From assembly GCA_948567375.1 (NCBI GenBank), contig OX419760.1:58354657-58418656 (forward strand): a stretch of 64,000 nt of DNA, in the 5' to 3' direction. The position numbers were made by a program, and so were the translations under genes. Within the stretch, counting starts at the first letter, position 1. Each line of letters begins with the position of its first letter. Source of the stretch: Lunularia cruciata (Eukaryota; Streptophyta; Marchantiopsida; Lunulariales; Lunulariaceae). Below the pieces are notes generated by a model, which worked only from the letters and a program-made list of their open reading frames with translations, searched no databases and had not been told where the DNA came from. Positions 1 to 9,959 of the stretch are shown here, in pieces.

Positions 1-2700
1 CCACTTGCCAGATTTCGCTATGGTGTACAAGACGTGCATAAGGAACTTGTAGCTGTTCCGGACTGATAAGAACCTCACCAATCCCTGAGCAGCACCCGGA
101 AACTGCATGATTTGTTTCAGATTGCTCTCAATAGAACTTAACTTCTGCAAAGCGCGGACCACTCCCTCTTGAATCTCACGGATCTCGAGACATCCATCCT
201 CTCGTAGAAACAAAGAAAGCAACTGCGAAATAGCTCCAGGAATCTCTCCTATTTCCTTTCTACCTTTCACGCCAATGGCCAGATTCCCTAGAGTGTACGA
301 AACGTTCACAAGGAACTTGGAGCTCTTCCGGACTGATAAGGACCTCACCAATCCCTGAACACCACCCGGGAACTCCATGATTTGTTTACGATTGGGCTCA
401 TTCTCAGCTAAATTCCGCAAGGCGCACACCACTCCTTCTTGAATTTCAATCTCCAGAATTCCATCTTCTTGTAGAAACATTGTGAGCAGCTGCGAAATAG
501 CTCCAGGAATCTCTCCTATTTCCTCCCTACCTTCCACGCTATTTGCCAGATTCCCTAGAGTGTGCAAAACGAACTCAAGGAACTTGGAGCTCTTTCGGAC
601 TGACAAGGACGTCACCAATCCCTGAACAGCACCCGGGAACTCCAGGATTTGCTTACGATTGAGCTTATGACGAGCTAAATTCCGCAAAGCAAACACCACT
701 CCTTCTTGAATTCCGATCTCATGACTTCCATCTTTTTGTAGAAACATTGTGAGCAGCTGCTAAATAGCTCCAGGAACCTCTCCTATTTCCTCCTTACCTT
801 CCACGCCAATTGCCAGATGCCCTAGAGGGTACAGAACGAACTCAAGGAACTTGGAGCTCTTTCGGACTGACAAGGACCTCACCAATCCCTGAACAGCACC
901 CGGGAACTCCATGATTTGTTTACGATTTCGTTCATTATAAGCTAAATTCCGCAAAGCAAACACCGCTCCTTTTTGAATTCCGATCTCATGACTTCCATCT
1001 TTTTGTAGAAACATTGTGAGCAGCTGCGAAATAGCTCCAGGAACCTCTCCTATTTCCTCCTTACCTTCCACGCCAATTGCCAGATTCCCTAGAATGTACA
1101 AAACGTGCACAAGGAAGTCGGAGCTCTTCGGGGCAGATAAGGACGTCACCAATCCCTGAACAGCACGCGGGAAGTCCATGATTTCTTTCCGATGAGCCTT
1201 CATGCTGCTTAATCCTTGCAAAGCGAATAGCACTCCGTGCTGATTTTCGATCTCAAGGCTGCCATCTTCTTGTAGAAACATTGTGAGCAGCTGCGAAATA
1301 GCTCCAGAAATGTGTCCTATTTCCTCCTTTCCTTCCACGCCAATTCCTAGATTCCCTAGAGTGTGCAAAACGAACCGAAGGAACTTGGAGCTCTTTCGGA
1401 CTGATAAGGACCTCGCCAATCCCTGAACAGCACCCGGGAACTCCATGATTTGTTTACAATTGGGCCCATTTTTCGCTAAATTCCCCAAAGCAAACACCAC
1501 TCCTTCTTGAATTTCGATCTCAGGACTTCCATCTTCTTGTCGAAACATTGTGAGCAGCTGCGAAATAGCTCCAGGAATCTCTCCTATTTCCTCCCTGCCT
1601 TCCACGCTATTTGCCAAATTCCCTAGAGTGTGCAAAACGAACTCAAGGAACTTGGAGCTCTTTCGGACTGACAAGGACGTCACCAATCCCTGAATAGCAC
1701 CCGGGAACTCCATGATTTGCTTACGATTGAGTTCATTATAAGCTAAATTCCGCAAAGCAAACACCTCTCCTTCTTGAATTCCGATCTCATCACTTCCATC
1801 TTTCTGTAGAAACATTATGAGCAGCTGCGAAATAGCTCCAGAAATCTCTCCTATTTCCTTCACACCTTCCTCGCCGACTGCCAGATTCCCTAGAATGTAC
1901 AAAACGTGCACAAGGAAGTCGGAGCTCTTCGGGGCAGATAAGGACGTCACCAATCCCTGAACAGCACGCGGGAAGTCCATGATTTCTTTCCGATGAGCCT
2001 TCATGCTGCTTAATCCTTGCAAAGCGAATAGCACTCCGTGCTGATTTTCGATCTCAAGACTGCCGTCTTCTTGTAGAAACATTGTGAGCAGCTGCGAAAT
2101 AGCTCCAGAAATGTGTCCTATTTCCTCCTTTCCTTCCACGCCAATTCCTAGATTCCCTAGAGTGTGCAAAACGAACTGAAGGAACTTGAAGCTCTTTCGG
2201 ACTAATAAGGACCTCGCCAATCCCTGAACAGCACCCGGGAACTCCATGATTTGTTTACAATTGGGCCCATTTTTCGCTAAATTCCCCAAAGCAAACACCA
2301 CTTCTTCTTGAATTTCGATCTCAAGACTTCCATCTTCTTGTAGAAACATTGTGAGCAGCTGCGAAATAGCTCCAGGAATCTCTCCTATTTCCTCCCTACC
2401 TTCCACGCTATTTGCCAGATTCCCTAGAGTGTGCAAAACGAACTCAAGGAACTTGGAGCTCTTTCGGACTGACAAGGACGTCACCAATCCCTGAACAGCA
2501 CCCGGGAACTCCAGGATTTGCTTACGATTGAGATCATGACGAGCTAAATTCCGCAAAGCAAACACCACTCCTTCTTGAATTTCGATCTCAAGACTTCCAT
2601 CTTCTTGTAGAAACATTGTGAGCAGCTGCGAAATAACTCCAGGAATCTCTCCTATTTCCTTCTTACCTTCCACGCCAATTGCCAGATTCCCTAGAGTGTA
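1..2700 (-). repeat. 267-bp tandem units encoding double ARM repeats, with an 801-bp higher-order period
   Basis: The phrase encoding GAISQLLTMF recurs every 267 bp (near 744, 1011, 1278, 1545, 1812, 2079, 2346 and 2613), one 89-residue pair of ARM motifs per unit. On top of this, sequence from 1087 onward recurs at 1888, exactly 801 bp (three units) later, with only a few differences across a distinctive unit (AHRKEI in place of NRKQI). This is what unequal crossing-over or gene conversion within the array produces. Confidence 0.9.
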
Positions 2701-3316
2701 CAAAACGAAGTCAAGGAACTTCGAGCTCTTCTGGACTACTAAATAATTCACCAAAGCGTTAAGGGCACCCTGGTGCTCCCTAATCTGCTTTCCATTGTCG
2801 TTATTTATTGCTAACCACTGCAAAGTACGTACTACTTCCTCTTGGAATGCTAGATTACCGCTTTGTTCCATAAAGCAGGTAAGCAGCTGTAATAGAAATC
2901 CGCTGCATTCTGCTATTTTCTTTCTCCCTTCCTCTTGAATTGCAACGTTACCAAGGGTAGTTATAACGTGTCCCGAGAACATCAAGCTCTTCTTGACAGA
3001 TAAGAAGTTGGCCCAAAGCTTCAATGGCTCCCGGATACTCCGAAATCTCTTTCTTATGAACATTATACCAGCACAGCTTACGTAGACTGTAAAGGTGAAG
3101 CGCCATGGTCGGAGTGTAGGACCCTTGATTCTTCACCAGCGCTCCAAGCAAATTGCTTACTGTACACGAAACATGAACTTTCAACGTCGACCTCAACGTT
3201 GATAACAAGAGATTGTGCAACACCGTGACTGCCGCAGGTCCATACTTTGTAGACGACAGTAGGTTCCAAAGGCTGAGGTCATCAAACTCCCCACCACAAA
3301 CGATGTTTACAAGTAC
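1..3316 (-). pseudogene. ARM-repeat protein gene copy, broken, without NB-ARC exons
   Basis: Translating the minus strand from 3316 to the window edge gives a start matching the ARM exon of the NB-ARC-ARM gene at 45303 (IVCGGE-DDLS-NLLSSTKYGP), then about ten 89-residue double-ARM units. Each unit has the landmarks GAISQLLTMF, NRKQI-EFPGAVQGLV and TLGNLA. The reading frame is damaged twice. One extra C in the run 3012-3014 shifts the frame compared with the plus-strand paralogue, and codon 760-762 is TAG where neighbouring units have Ser in GAISQLL. Past that stop the frame stays open to position 1. The first bases match the frame-shifted C-terminus of the plus copy (YTIAKSGK). The acceptor at 3317-3320 (GCAG on the minus strand) is conserved, but no NB-ARC exon lies upstream. 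ARM folds generally bind proteins. This copy is probably a pseudogene, though two recent lesions in an otherwise open 3.3 kb suggest recent loss or sequencing error. Confidence 0.85.
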
Positions 3317-3490
3317 CTGCGATTCAAATAGAAACATATCAATAATTGGGGAACCGTGGGCTTTGAATTTCATGGCCAGAAGATTAGGGGGTGAATCATG
3401 TAGCAATCTAGTTCAGGCCATCAACCACATTTTTTGCATGGAAAAGAAGTCTTTAGGATCGTCTACCATAAAATATAAATATATAGGTAT
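3317..3490 (-). other. Duplicated 3' part of the receptor gene's second intron
   Basis: On the minus strand this matches the 180 bp before the ARM exon of the plus-strand gene (about 45135-45302), including the words TTTATGGTAGA, CTGAACTAGATTGC and CTATTTGAATCG before the AG acceptor. Homology ends at an AT-rich stretch that corresponds to the TA/GA microsatellite in the plus copy. The duplication breakpoint therefore lies in the intron, and the NB-ARC exons were not carried along. Confidence 0.8.
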
Positions 3491-3739
3491 ATGAGAACAG
3501 AAGTAACTCATGGTAACTCATGAAAGACGAATGGGAAACAATATGTGCATGATTCGTAATGTTAAAATACCGATAAATCTCTAAAGTAGGATGCTTAGAA
3601 AGTAACCATGCAGCAAAAGTATAATTGCATATATATCTAATTAATGCATTAGTAAACAACGCATTAGTAAACAAATCGAAAACATTCATATTACCTTTGT
3701 TACAAATTGAGAATAACATTTGTGTAACTTACTAAGAAA

Positions 3740-4385
3740 TCGAGAACATCCCTGTTACCTTTGCAACAAATTGAGAATCACATATGTCTAACTTACTAAA
3801 TAAATAACGTGAAATCGAGAACATCCATGACAATAAAATATGTTTAAGAATAATATATATTTAATTTCTTAATAAACAATGTGAAATCTAGAACATACAA
3901 ATGTAAACGAGGTGAGAAATAAAAAATGTTATATAACGTGAAAAATAGAAAATGTTATGTAAATAGCCCGCCCTGTAATCGAGGAGTGCGCGAACGAGAA
4001 AGGTGTTATTGAACGATAAAGATTAATAACACCGCGCGAACGATAAAGTTTAAAAACACCGGCTGGAGTCAGGTAGGAACAGTGAGAATAACATATGTCT
4101 AACTTACTAAATAAACAACGTGAAATCGAGATATCCATGAGAAAAACATATGTTTAAGAATAACATATGTCTAATTTACAAGCAAACAACGTGAAATCGA
4201 GAACATCCATGCAAACTACGTGAGAAGCAGGAAATGTTATCTAAATAGCCAGCCTGTAAGCAAGCAATGCGCGAACTATCAAGATTGAAAACAAGGGCTA
4301 GAGTCAGAGAGGAACAGTGTAGACGCTAAGTGCGCGAACTATCAAGATTAAAAACACGGGCTGGAGTCAGGTAGGAACAAGGATA
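3740..4385. repeat. Diverged tandem duplication, about 300-350 bp per unit
   Basis: Two imperfect copies of one unit are visible. Shared words are the run from ACATATGTCTAACTTACTAA to CGTGAAATCGAGA (near 3781 and 4090), AATGTTAT-TAAATAGCC (near 3951 and 4219), GCGCGAAC (3988, 4269, 4331) and GGCTGGAGTCAGGTAGGAAC (near 4061 and 4360). There is no coding potential. The stretch 3491-3740 before it is AT-rich and holds no recognisable gene. Confidence 0.7.
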
Positions 4386-4399
4386 CTGGATACTTTCTA

Positions 4400-5603
4400 G
4401 TATCCTTGGAATTTGCATTATGGTGTTTTGGAATTGAGTGATGTAGCTTCTCATAGAACCAATCTGCTTGAATTCTCCAAACCTATTTTGGCTTGTGTAT
4501 CATTTACAACTTGGAATCTCCCAATTATTGCACTCTTGAATTCTTCCCATGTTGAGATTGGTACAACAAATTGCCATTGAGCTTACTCTACTAAAAATTG
4601 TACTCATAGTTTGCCAATGCATCCAATTGGCTTGAAGCCAAGCAAAACTATCTCCATTCATCTTGAAGATTTGTAACTTCAAATAATGTTTGCAATCAAT
4701 CACAAAAGTTTCCATTGCACTCAAGATATTCTGCCTTCAAATACCATGGGGTTCAAGAATGAGATTTACTCTTCTGTTTCTCAAATGATGCCCCCTCTAC
4801 ATCCTCTTGTTGTTGATGATTTCTCTCTTCCAACAATCAAGTAAGGTGCTCAATTTGTTTGGTGCATATCAATGATAACTTTGGGCATTACTGCCATGGC
4901 TACTATACTGTCAAACTATTGGTAATTATCTAAGTCAACATATAGATACAACACATATACTACTCTACTTAAGTTACAATTGGAAGTATCAATGGTTTGG
5001 TGGACAAGGTGCTTGGATTCAAAAATATTTACCCAAAACATGAAATCATCAACTATATGAAATGATGCTTGGGTAGTACACAAACATAAAAATCTCAATA
5101 ATTTAGAGAAAATGGATTTGGTGGTCCATAAATTCTACCCATTCCATTCTTACTCTAATACTAATGTAAAAGACCAAGGAGAAAAATAAGAGAATGGAAG
5201 ACCGGAGTGGAGCATCACATACGACTCTTGAATGAGAGAAATTCTAAATGCTTAGCATGAACTTGGCCTTTGGTATTTATAAGGAATATACATGGCACTT
5301 GGGAAGCTTCCTAGAAGCCTCCTTTAGAGTGCTAGCCAAGCTCATTGGGAACCTTCTCAAGAAGCTTCCTTCTAGAAGCCACCTACTTGGCATACCCGCC
5401 AAGCTAGCCAAGAAGCTTACCAAGACTCTTTTGCCTAGAACTTGCCTACTTGGCTTACTTGGCTTACATGTTACCCAATACTTGGAAAGTATGAAGAAGC
5501 TTTGTAGATGCTTCAAGAATATTCTTAGAATTGTTTGCTAATTTGGCCTATTTTCTTATTCATTAGCCTTTACTTACTCGTTTACTAACTCTATATTGTT
5601 ACA
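4400..5603 (-). mobile_element. Truncated Ty3/gypsy chromovirus fragment, family A copy 4 (5' LTR plus gag start)
   Basis: On the minus strand a 5' LTR (5165-5603) is followed by a degenerate tRNA-iMet primer site (complement of TACTCTAATACTA, 5150-5162) and a gag leader. The leader matches the corresponding parts of copies A2 (near 34600-35360) and A1 (near 37660-38470), for example GGAATTTGCAT-ATGGTGTT at 4410 and at 34611. The element stops near 4400, so protease, reverse transcriptase, integrase and the 3' LTR are absent. Short open frames inside are disrupted gag. All four family-A copies in the window have the same orientation. Confidence 0.75.
5165..5603 (-). repeat. 5' LTR of family A copy 4
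   Basis: Bounded on the plus strand by TGTAAAAGACC and TATTGTTACA, the reverse of TG..CA LTR ends. It is rich in the decamer-like words GAAGCTTC, CTAGAAG and CTTGGCATGCAAGCTAAGC, shared by five further LTRs at 18756, 30152, 35376, 38477 and 62572. Confidence 0.8.
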
Positions 5604-6299
5604 CTTACCTCCTTGTGCTCATGATTTTATATTCTTGCTATGGATGCTGATTCATTTTCATTGCACAAACATTCTACTTATTCTACTTGTTGCTTTTTGT
5701 TTGGATTTTAAGCTTCATAAATTACAACTTTTCCCTTGCTTTGAGCAACATTGTTAGAAGCAACTGATTTTCCCTTGGCACTCATGAGATTTTGAGCAAA
5801 AAATTGGTACCAAGGGAACTAATGCTTGCTCAATTACTTTAGCACTACATGAGGCACTGATGAAGTTGCATGAGTTTTAGTGGAGGTTTACTATAGCCGC
5901 CTTTTGCTTCCCTCAGTTTATTTAGTGTCTCAAGACTCAAGTGTCCATAAAGCTTGTTGTGATATATTTTATCCAATCCTTTGATGCTCCATTCCTTCTT
6001 AGCCTAGAGACCATCCACTCTCTTTATTTTTGCTCCAACTTACACTTGTTGTTTTTTTTCATGGTTCATATACATGTTTTGTGTCCAGTCTGCCAATTTC
6101 AGTTCTCTTGTTTGGTTTAGTTTTTCCTCATGACTTTTGACTTCAATTATAGCTTGTATATTTTGCTACATGCTTTACTTCCTCTATTGTTTGCTCTGTA
6201 TTTATTGGTGCACCTGGAGATGTTGTTTAGTATCTGCTTCAATCAGATAGTTCAAGAGGTTGTGCCTCTACAATTATATCCCCTTCTAATGGAGTTGTT
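5604..6299. other. No gene recognised
   Basis: AT-rich sequence between the family-A LTR and the copia relic. It may hold further decayed copia sequence, but I see no motif that proves it. Confidence 0.5.
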
Positions 6300-7644
6300 A
6301 CCAATGAGGATGATAGACTCATCCCCCAGTGCATACTTGCACCTACACATGATATACATATGCAAGATGTAACCTTTGTGAATGTGCCTAATACATCAAA
6401 ACCAGTGCAAGGGAGATGACCAGTCAAGTACCTGGTCCAAGACAGTCTCAATGTGTGAAACACCCTATTAGGCATTTTTTTTCAAGAAGAAGATTTTCTC
6501 GTTACATATCATGCATATATGACTATTGTTCTACAAGAGCACAAACCAAACACCATAGGAGAGGCTCTACAACACAAATAATGGGTTGATACCATATGCA
6601 AGTAGAACTTGCTGCTCTCTACCACCAATGCATAGAGTTGGTAGATCTACCTTTTGATCATAAGGCTACCAATTCCATCTCAAGTGTAATTTTGATGGCT
6701 CTATGAGCAAGTACAAGGCATGCAAGAGGTTATGCTCAGCAATTTGGCATGGACTATAATGAGACATATAGTCTTGTTGCCAAGATAGCAACCATTTGTA
6801 GAGTGCTTGCAGTTGTAATTACGCTAGATTGACTTCAAGAATCTATTTCTCAATGGTGATCTTGAGGAGGAGGTTTACATGGTGCAGCCACCTGGTTTGA
6901 GGATCCACAATTCCCATCTTGAGTTTGCAAGCTACTTATGTGGGGGATCATTGTTGCTACATGGTTACACTAATGCAAATTGTGCAAGGAGTGTCCTTGA
7001 TAGGAGATCTACTTCAAGGTACACATTTGGACTTAGGAATGCTACTTTGAGTTAGGCTTCTAAGAAGCACCCAATTATAGCTTTGTCTTCCACTAAGGTA
7101 GAGTATCATGGAGCCATCCATGCAACTTGTGAAGCTATTTGGCCTTGGAGTTTGCTTTTGATTGGTGTGGATTTTTAATTTCCCATTTTTTTATAGAAAA
7201 ATAACATGAGTAGCATCAAGTTAGCTAGTAATCATGTGTTTCATGCTAGGACTAACTCTCATAACTATCATTGATAGTGATGTTAGGGAGAAAGTTTGGC
7301 AGGGCAGATTGAGCGTAAGTTTGTTGGCATAGGTGAGCAAATTGCTGATAATTTCACCAAGGCTTTATCTAGAGATAACTTTGAGGCTTTCATACTTTGC
7401 CTTGGTGTAGATGATATTGAGTTGAGCTTGAAGGGGAGTGTTGAGTAGTCATAGTGAGTTAGTAAATGACTTACTTCTCACTGGATAGTTGTATTAGGGT
7501 ACAGATGTATACTATATATACATGAGAGGAGTACCCTCTCCGCATTCATTCTTGCTTATCTTCCATTGTGCACTCTCTCACTCTCTCTCATAATCGGTTA
7601 TGAGTGGTCTTGGATTGTTTGTCCAGTCCTTGTATTCTTTGACA
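6300..7644 (+). mobile_element. Ty1/copia retrotransposon relic (partial RT, RNase H, 3' LTR)
   Basis: Frame-shifted translation from about 6500 gives copia reverse-transcriptase words (SKYKAR, GYAQQFGMDYNETYS, LNGDLEEEVYM, QPPGFEDP). From about 6950 it jumps straight to RNase H words (RRSTSRYTFGL, ALSSTKVEY, CEAIW) and the C-terminal GEQIADNFTKAL. The middle of reverse transcriptase, including the YVDD catalytic region, is missing, so an internal deletion joined the two halves. Multiple stops confirm it is dead. A purine tract (GCTTGAAGGGGAG, 7426-7438) precedes the LTR. Copia elements make cDNA from tRNA-primed RNA. This copy can do nothing itself. Confidence 0.85.
7439..7644 (+). repeat. 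copia LTR
   Basis: 206 bp beginning TGTTGAGTAG directly after the polypurine tract and ending TTTGACA. It contains a TATA-like ACTATATATA and a CT-rich segment typical of short copia LTRs. Confidence 0.7.
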
Positions 7645-7656
7645 TGGTATTAGAGC
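7645..7656 (+). other. tRNA-iMet primer binding site directly after the LTR
   Basis: TGGTATTAGAGC differs by one base from the canonical TGGTATCAGAGC. A primer site belongs after a 5' LTR, yet the sequence before this LTR is the 3' end of a pol gene. The LTR therefore seems to serve two element bodies. Confidence 0.65.
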
Positions 7657-7660
7657 TTGT

Positions 7661-8165
7661 GAGAGGCTAGTAAGGGTGTGCACACCTGAAGAAAGATAGG
7701 TGAGAGAAGTTGGAGGCTTTAGGGATTCCATAGATGCAATATGAGTCACTAATTGTGCCATTTTTTTTCCTTAAAATTGCAAATTTGGAGGTCAAGATTG
7801 CAATTTTGCCCAAATTTGATGCACCCAAGTTATAAACATATCTTTGGCATAAGCATTAAATTTAGTAGACACCAGATTTTTATGACATTTGGAGTTTGGT
7901 CTGCCATTATTAACGCCTTTTGAGAACTTACACATTGGAGTGTTTTGTTCTACATTTTTCTACAATCAACTTTGACCAACACTTTGATAGTTCTCAAGAC
8001 TCTCTCTTTCCCTCAACTACCACCTCTTCCTTACACTCTTCTCAAATTCCATCTCTTCATGTAGTACTTCCTTTGGTTAGTACTCCACCTTCTAGGAGAT
8101 TCACATATAGAGACTACCTTGAAGGATCCATTATTTATTCACTTTACTTGATAAGGAACAGCTAA
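7661..8165. other. Leader-like sequence, no gene recognised
   Basis: Starts as a plausible continuation of a copia 5' leader after the primer site, then becomes low-complexity. An open frame at 7920-8165 (Ser/Pro-rich, about 80 codons) has no motif I know. It may be the N-terminal part of the element that follows. Confidence 0.4.
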
Positions 8166-9152
8166 CAAATTCCTTCCTCTCTTGCGTTAGAGTCCAAAAC
8201 CTTCTTCAAACTTTTCACATTCCCAAATCCACCTTCACAATTTTCCTACTCAGAAATGGTGTAGATCCCAATACCTCTTGTGAATTGTCTCCTTCTTTTT
8301 CTCTCACCATATTATTTTTTTCACAAATCTACCCCTAATATCTATCCAACACTCATTATCTTTTGTTCTGCCTCAAAGGAGATGGATAAAGCTAGATTAT
8401 AGTCTTTGTTCTGTGATAGTGAAGTCCTAGAGAACATTCCTCGGAATATACCTATTAGTATTCCCATTATCACCTACAGGTACTGCAAAATTCTAGGCCG
8501 CTTATGCTTTAACTTTGCCTTGATTTCCAAAAACATGTTGAATGTAACATCTCCTTCTCCTTTTAGTTGTCTTCAACATTCTGGCTTCATTAACCCTTCC
8601 CACGGTCATGTAGTTATAGCTTCCCTTCAAATCTTACATGTTGCCAACTTATCACTTCTCTTCTCTAGAGGTACTAAGTTTTGTCTTTCTTCCATGTCTC
8701 TCCCTTTTTCCTTCAATGCTATTTCAGCTAGTGTTTGCAATTTTGTGCTTGCTCAGGATGCAATTTCCTGCTTGCTCAAGAAGCGATGTTGGGCACCAAA
8801 GCCATTCTTGACTAATGGAAAGAAACCCTTTTTCAAAGTGCCTACTCAACCTCCACCACATTTGGGACAACTATCTTGCTAATGATCCAATCTTTCTCTC
8901 TCATCATTACAAAGACCTTTCTTACTTCAAGTCCCATTTCATTATTACTTACTTGGACAAGTGTCCTAAAAACTTCATATTCATTTGCAAAAAGTTGTAT
9001 GTTCAAACTTTACTCCAAGAACTCCATTTTCCTTTTGCTACCTATAAACCAACACACATTCCTCAACCATAGCTTTTACATTCTCATAATATCTTCAACT
9101 CTACCCATGGATTCCGCAACTCCAAAGATAATGATAGACTTGCCTATGTTTT
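8166..9152 (+). pseudogene. Penelope-like element relic (N-terminal region and start of RT)
   Basis: Two overlapping frames carry words in the order expected for Penelope-like retroelements. Near 8470-8720 come YRYCKILGRLCFN, SPFSC, FINPSHGHVV and an LL-SRG-KF phrase. In the next frame, near 8920-9010, FIITYLDKCPKNFIFICK and YVQTLLQEL resemble the conserved VPADKAPNNVVFVCK/YYLQ-LL-EL block before RT motif 1. Near 9127-9162, DRLAYVFVVP sits where the family has D-LPYLYWIPK. A frameshift near 8815 and a stop at 9070 show decay, and the copy is cut off where gypsy element C begins. Penelope elements use RT, often with a GIY-YIG endonuclease; no GIY-YIG is present. The assignment rests on remembered family motifs, not a search. 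Confidence 0.55.
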
Positions 9153-9265
9153 TGTTGTACCCACATTTTTCATTTTTGACAAGTTTTAAAGAAGAAGGGT
9201 ATTGTTGAAGCCAAATTGAAGCTTAATGAAGAAGAAAAGAGAAGAATTGTGTGTTCGTCATAGAT
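9153..9265 (+). repeat. Start of 5' LTR of element C
   Basis: Recognised by near-identity with 16982-17095. The LTR continues further right, but its inner end and primer site could not be placed. The sequence to about 9950 has no coding signal. Confidence 0.55.
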
Positions 9266-9959
9266 CCAAAGAAGTTGATCTTGGGTCAGAGTTAGAAGGA
9301 CTTGGGTCAAACTTATGAAAGCATAAACCCAAAGAAAGGTTACTTTGCATAAGGATGTGCAACCTGATCCAAAGAGCATTTAAGACATTTTCCTCAAGTC
9401 TAGCCAATCAAGAAAGTATGGGTAAAGAAAACAACTACCTTGGGATCAAGATGGTATTGAGAGTGACAAAAAATAGACACCATAATTTGTGTGTCAATCG
9501 AAGGTTGACTAAAGAATGATCAAGCAATGAAATACTATAAGATTGAGACTTTGTCAAGGGAGTCCTAGAATGTCATAACAATATTCTATGTGTCTTGATA
9601 GTTGTCCCAAAGGAGTTAGGATCTCACGTTTTGGTGAGGGTTGGATCTTTCAAAGATCAAGAGTGAGGAAGCACACAATGTCACCAAAGTGTAATGAGTG
9701 GAGTTTGGTGAGGAGTCTAGCAATTTGCAAATAAGATGTAGTGGAAAGGATCAAAGTCCTGAGTAGACTTTGCATCACCTTTTTGGCATAAAACAAGAAT
9801 TTGAGCTATCTAAGGTTCATGGCAAAAATTGTTGCTAGCAATTGCAAAGATGGTCCAAAGAAAAAGGGAAAGAGAGGAAATCCGGCTCGATGGACTGAGT
9901 TGGATTGGAGATTAGTCCTGGGGAGAGAAGCAAGAGAAGTAGGAGGAGTCACCTTCTAT

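Noticed and set aside
1..2700. Regular 267-bp repeats suggesting a satellite or CRISPR-like array
   Set aside because: The repeats are coding in frame, encode ARM motifs and are paralogous to an exon of the receptor gene. There are no unique spacers.
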